Shown: piece after piece, positions 61,984 to 64,000 of the stretch
Position numbering within the stretch: the first letter of the stretch is position 1
Layout: every line of letters starts with the position of its first letter
Origin: Burhinus oedicnemus
Taxonomy: Eukaryota; Chordata; Aves; Charadriiformes; Burhinidae
DNA: 64,000 bases
Direction: 5' to 3'
Assembly (NCBI GenBank): GCA_008921705.1
Contig: VFFE01006594.1
Span: 532,598 to 596,597 of the forward strand
Position numbers and translations under genes: made by a program
Notes under the pieces: generated by a model
Database searches by the model: none
What the model was told of the DNA's origin: nothing
The model's input: only the letters and a program-made list of their open reading frames with translations

Positions 61984-64000
61984 TTTTGTTATGTCAGTAT
62001 GTCAGAAGGATGATATATAAGCTGCATCAGGAAAACATACTTTTAATGTCAGTCTCTCAGTACCAGAATTACCTTTTTTTAGTTAACTGTATTGCCAACG
62101 TAAATGCAAATCTTAAGTAGATCTATACGTTATAAGATTAATAAAAAGGTAGAAAACACAAAAGCTTCTGGATATTTTACTAGAGGACACAGTTTAAAAA
62201 TGTCAAGGACAAAATTTGCTATGTAGAAGTAGGGCACTGCACTATATCCTCATTTGGTTTTTAAGTTAAAAAACAAAAAAACAAACCAGCAATCTCCCTT
62301 CTTTATTGAAAGGTCACTGTAATGCAATAGGACACAGTAAGCAGTTGTGAAATTAAGCCCTCCAGAACCTGGTTGCAGCTGTGGAATGTAACCATTGTTG
62401 TGCAATGGAGTTTGTCACCATCATATGAAAAACCCATTGGGAAATAAATCTTTTGTTTACCTGCTCATCACAGATAACCATCGACTGATTCACATTCTGG
62501 AGTATTTTACTAAGGTCTAAAACAATACCTGAACTGCAAACATCATGATCTTTTTCTTTAAGCAACTCTATTCAAGCAATTTTGTAATAAGCTTCCTACA
62601 TCTTACCTACAGAATGTTTTCTCTTTTTTTGTGTGTTCCTCTTTAAAGAGAAGGTATGTCAACAGGTTCACAGCCTATTAAAAGCTTCTCAGTTCTTGCT
62701 ACCTATTTTTACCTGCTTAAAAAAATACAATAACGATGCTGTGCTAGGTATCCAGTGTAATATTAATCATGCTGATGTCTCAAGCAGAGGCTTGACCTCT
62801 GCTCAGGAGGAACAAGCAGTAAAAGCAAATTAACCCACATGTAGAAACATCTATATAAGCAGAAGTATGAGCACACTGTTCTAATTACGATCTTCGTTCT
62901 CTGGAATTTTGGAGAATCTGAGGGCACATCTACGTAGGTAGGTGTAAACAGAGCTCCTTCGCCCATTCCCTTGGGTGAAATGATGGAGACTAGTGCTGAT
63001 TCAGAATTTGTATAGCCACATTTGCATGGCACTGAACTGGCTAGATGTAGAGACAACGCAGGCAGAGGAACTCAATGTGTCTGCACATGTCTGTAGACAC
63101 TCATCCTGAGCTGCAGACTTTCCCCGACATACAGAGGGCAACATAATAAAGGTGATAATCAAATTTCTCAATCAGGGAGCTAAAGCGATACTCCAAGTTT
63201 ATATATAAACTAAAAAGATGGCTCCAGATTTAGAGTCCTAAACGTGGATTTAGGAAATTAACTTTGTAATGTGCAGTGTTGGTGCAGAAAGTTAACTTTC
63301 AATAGCCTGAATTTCTCTACTGGCACAGCTGATCTGAAATACACAAGCTAGTTATGCCTTCAGGTAGGAGTTTCTAACTTGCTTAGTGAAAGGCATGTCT
63401 CTTCACTCCCATCGTCTTTGGTGACTTGACTCTCCCAAGACTGAGGACTCTCATGACTTGGAAGATCTTTTCAATTGCAAACATCTGTTTGCAGTTACTG
63501 GTCTGTAGTTAATCTCAGGGCAAATTTGTCTGCTAATACTTCACAAAAACACCTGTCACTGTAAGTATAAAAGGCCTGCCATAGGTTTTTTAATTTGGTT
63601 TGGAAAAAAACAAAAAATGAAATAGCAGTGAACCTAGCAGTGAAATCTGCTAGATTAACAGCTTTTGAAAAAGAAAATAATTTGGCAGCTGTTTAGAAAT
63701 TAGCAATTTAACGTACAGTCTCTTCTTCTGAAAAGGTGACAGTGATTAACAGTCAGTCCAATGATGCTACTGGATCTTGTATGACTATGCTTGTGAATCA
63801 ACCTCAGACAAACTGCAGCAAAAAGACTATTTTTAAGATTAAAGGCTCACAGGACAATGTTAGTCAGTAAGGTTGGTTCTATAAGGGCACAGTCACACAA
63901 AAAAAAGTGCAACAAAGAACAGCTTTTTCTGGCCATCTGTAGCTCAAGCTATGCAAGCACTACATTTAATGACAAATTTGCTTAGTAGTAACTATATTAT

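Larger units (their letters stand above)
12477..64000 (-). other. NSMCE2: NSMCE2 large upstream intron, truncated by window edge
   Basis: From the 'tttcctattatag' acceptor at 12477-12478 to the end of the window I found no sequence encoding the N-terminal NSE2 segments (for example the human IPDLKLLVEKK or VQFKQQLKEL regions) in a plausible splice context. Human NSMCE2 also has very long introns. This is therefore read as one intron of at least 51.5 kb, though a diverged or very short exon could have been missed. Its content is given in separate entries; stretches between those entries show no recognised feature. Confidence 0.7.

Noticed and set aside
62461..62533. Possible minus-strand exon: an AG at 62534-62535 and a GTAAAC donor below 62461 bound 24 open codons.
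   Set aside because: The acceptor lacks a pyrimidine tract (it is A/G-rich upstream). The peptide does not match NSE2. In its open frame it ends after a complete codon, whereas the NSMCE2 exon at 12376-12476 needs one leftover base. Most likely a chance pseudo-exon.
1..64000. CRISPR arrays, tRNA, rRNA, snRNA genes, or a complete provirus.
   Set aside because: No regularly spaced direct repeats, no tRNA or snRNA consensus, and no gag/pol/env-like frames were seen. Small diverged RNA genes cannot be excluded by eye.

Overview
This is a window of vertebrate, almost certainly avian, nuclear DNA. It is AT-leaning and nearly gene-empty, with spliceosomal exon/intron structure and no bacterial-style gene packing. 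It carries chicken-type CR1 LINE remnants, including a textbook CR1 3' end at about 23300-23631. It also carries many decayed MIR/CORE-SINE-like and other old amniote repeats. The species cannot be fixed from the sequence alone.

The only gene I can support is the 3' part of NSMCE2 (MMS21/NSE2, the SUMO E3 ligase subunit of the SMC5/6 complex), on the minus strand. Three coding exons are visible in transcript order: 12476-12376, 12055-11949 and 8686-8527, the last ending in TAG. Consensus GT/AG sites and matching codon phases join them into one frame of 121 residues holding the whole SP-RING zinc-binding domain. A candidate AATAAA lies about 190 nt after the stop. The N-terminal SMC5-binding exons are not in the window, so 12477-64000 is read as one intron of at least 51.5 kb, truncated by the window edge.

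Layout: 1 to about 8300 is intergenic sequence downstream of NSMCE2 (in human the next gene on that side is TRIB1). 8310-12476 is the NSMCE2 3' end: 3' UTR, last exon, a 3.3-kb intron, the RING exon, a 320-bp intron, then the exon entering the RING. From 12477 to the end is intronic sequence. It holds three same-orientation CR1 pieces (23.3, 24.6 and 35.1 kb), several MIR-like pieces, other old repeats (19.5, 27.4, 47.5 and 56.3 kb), two short sequences sharing what looks like an avian LTR start (15.8 and 26.8 kb), homopolymer tracts and small tandem duplications.

I found no RNA gene, CRISPR array, operon or other unusual system. Most open frames are short and overlap on both strands, as expected by chance in non-coding DNA. 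The points most worth checking are the divergent NSMCE2 C-terminal tail, a palindromic element that appears to sit inside a MIR-like SINE at 25.1-25.4 kb, the shared LTR-like starts, and a poly(A)-tailed retroposon-like end at 18.4 kb. Repeat-family names come from memory of consensus sequences, not from a search.
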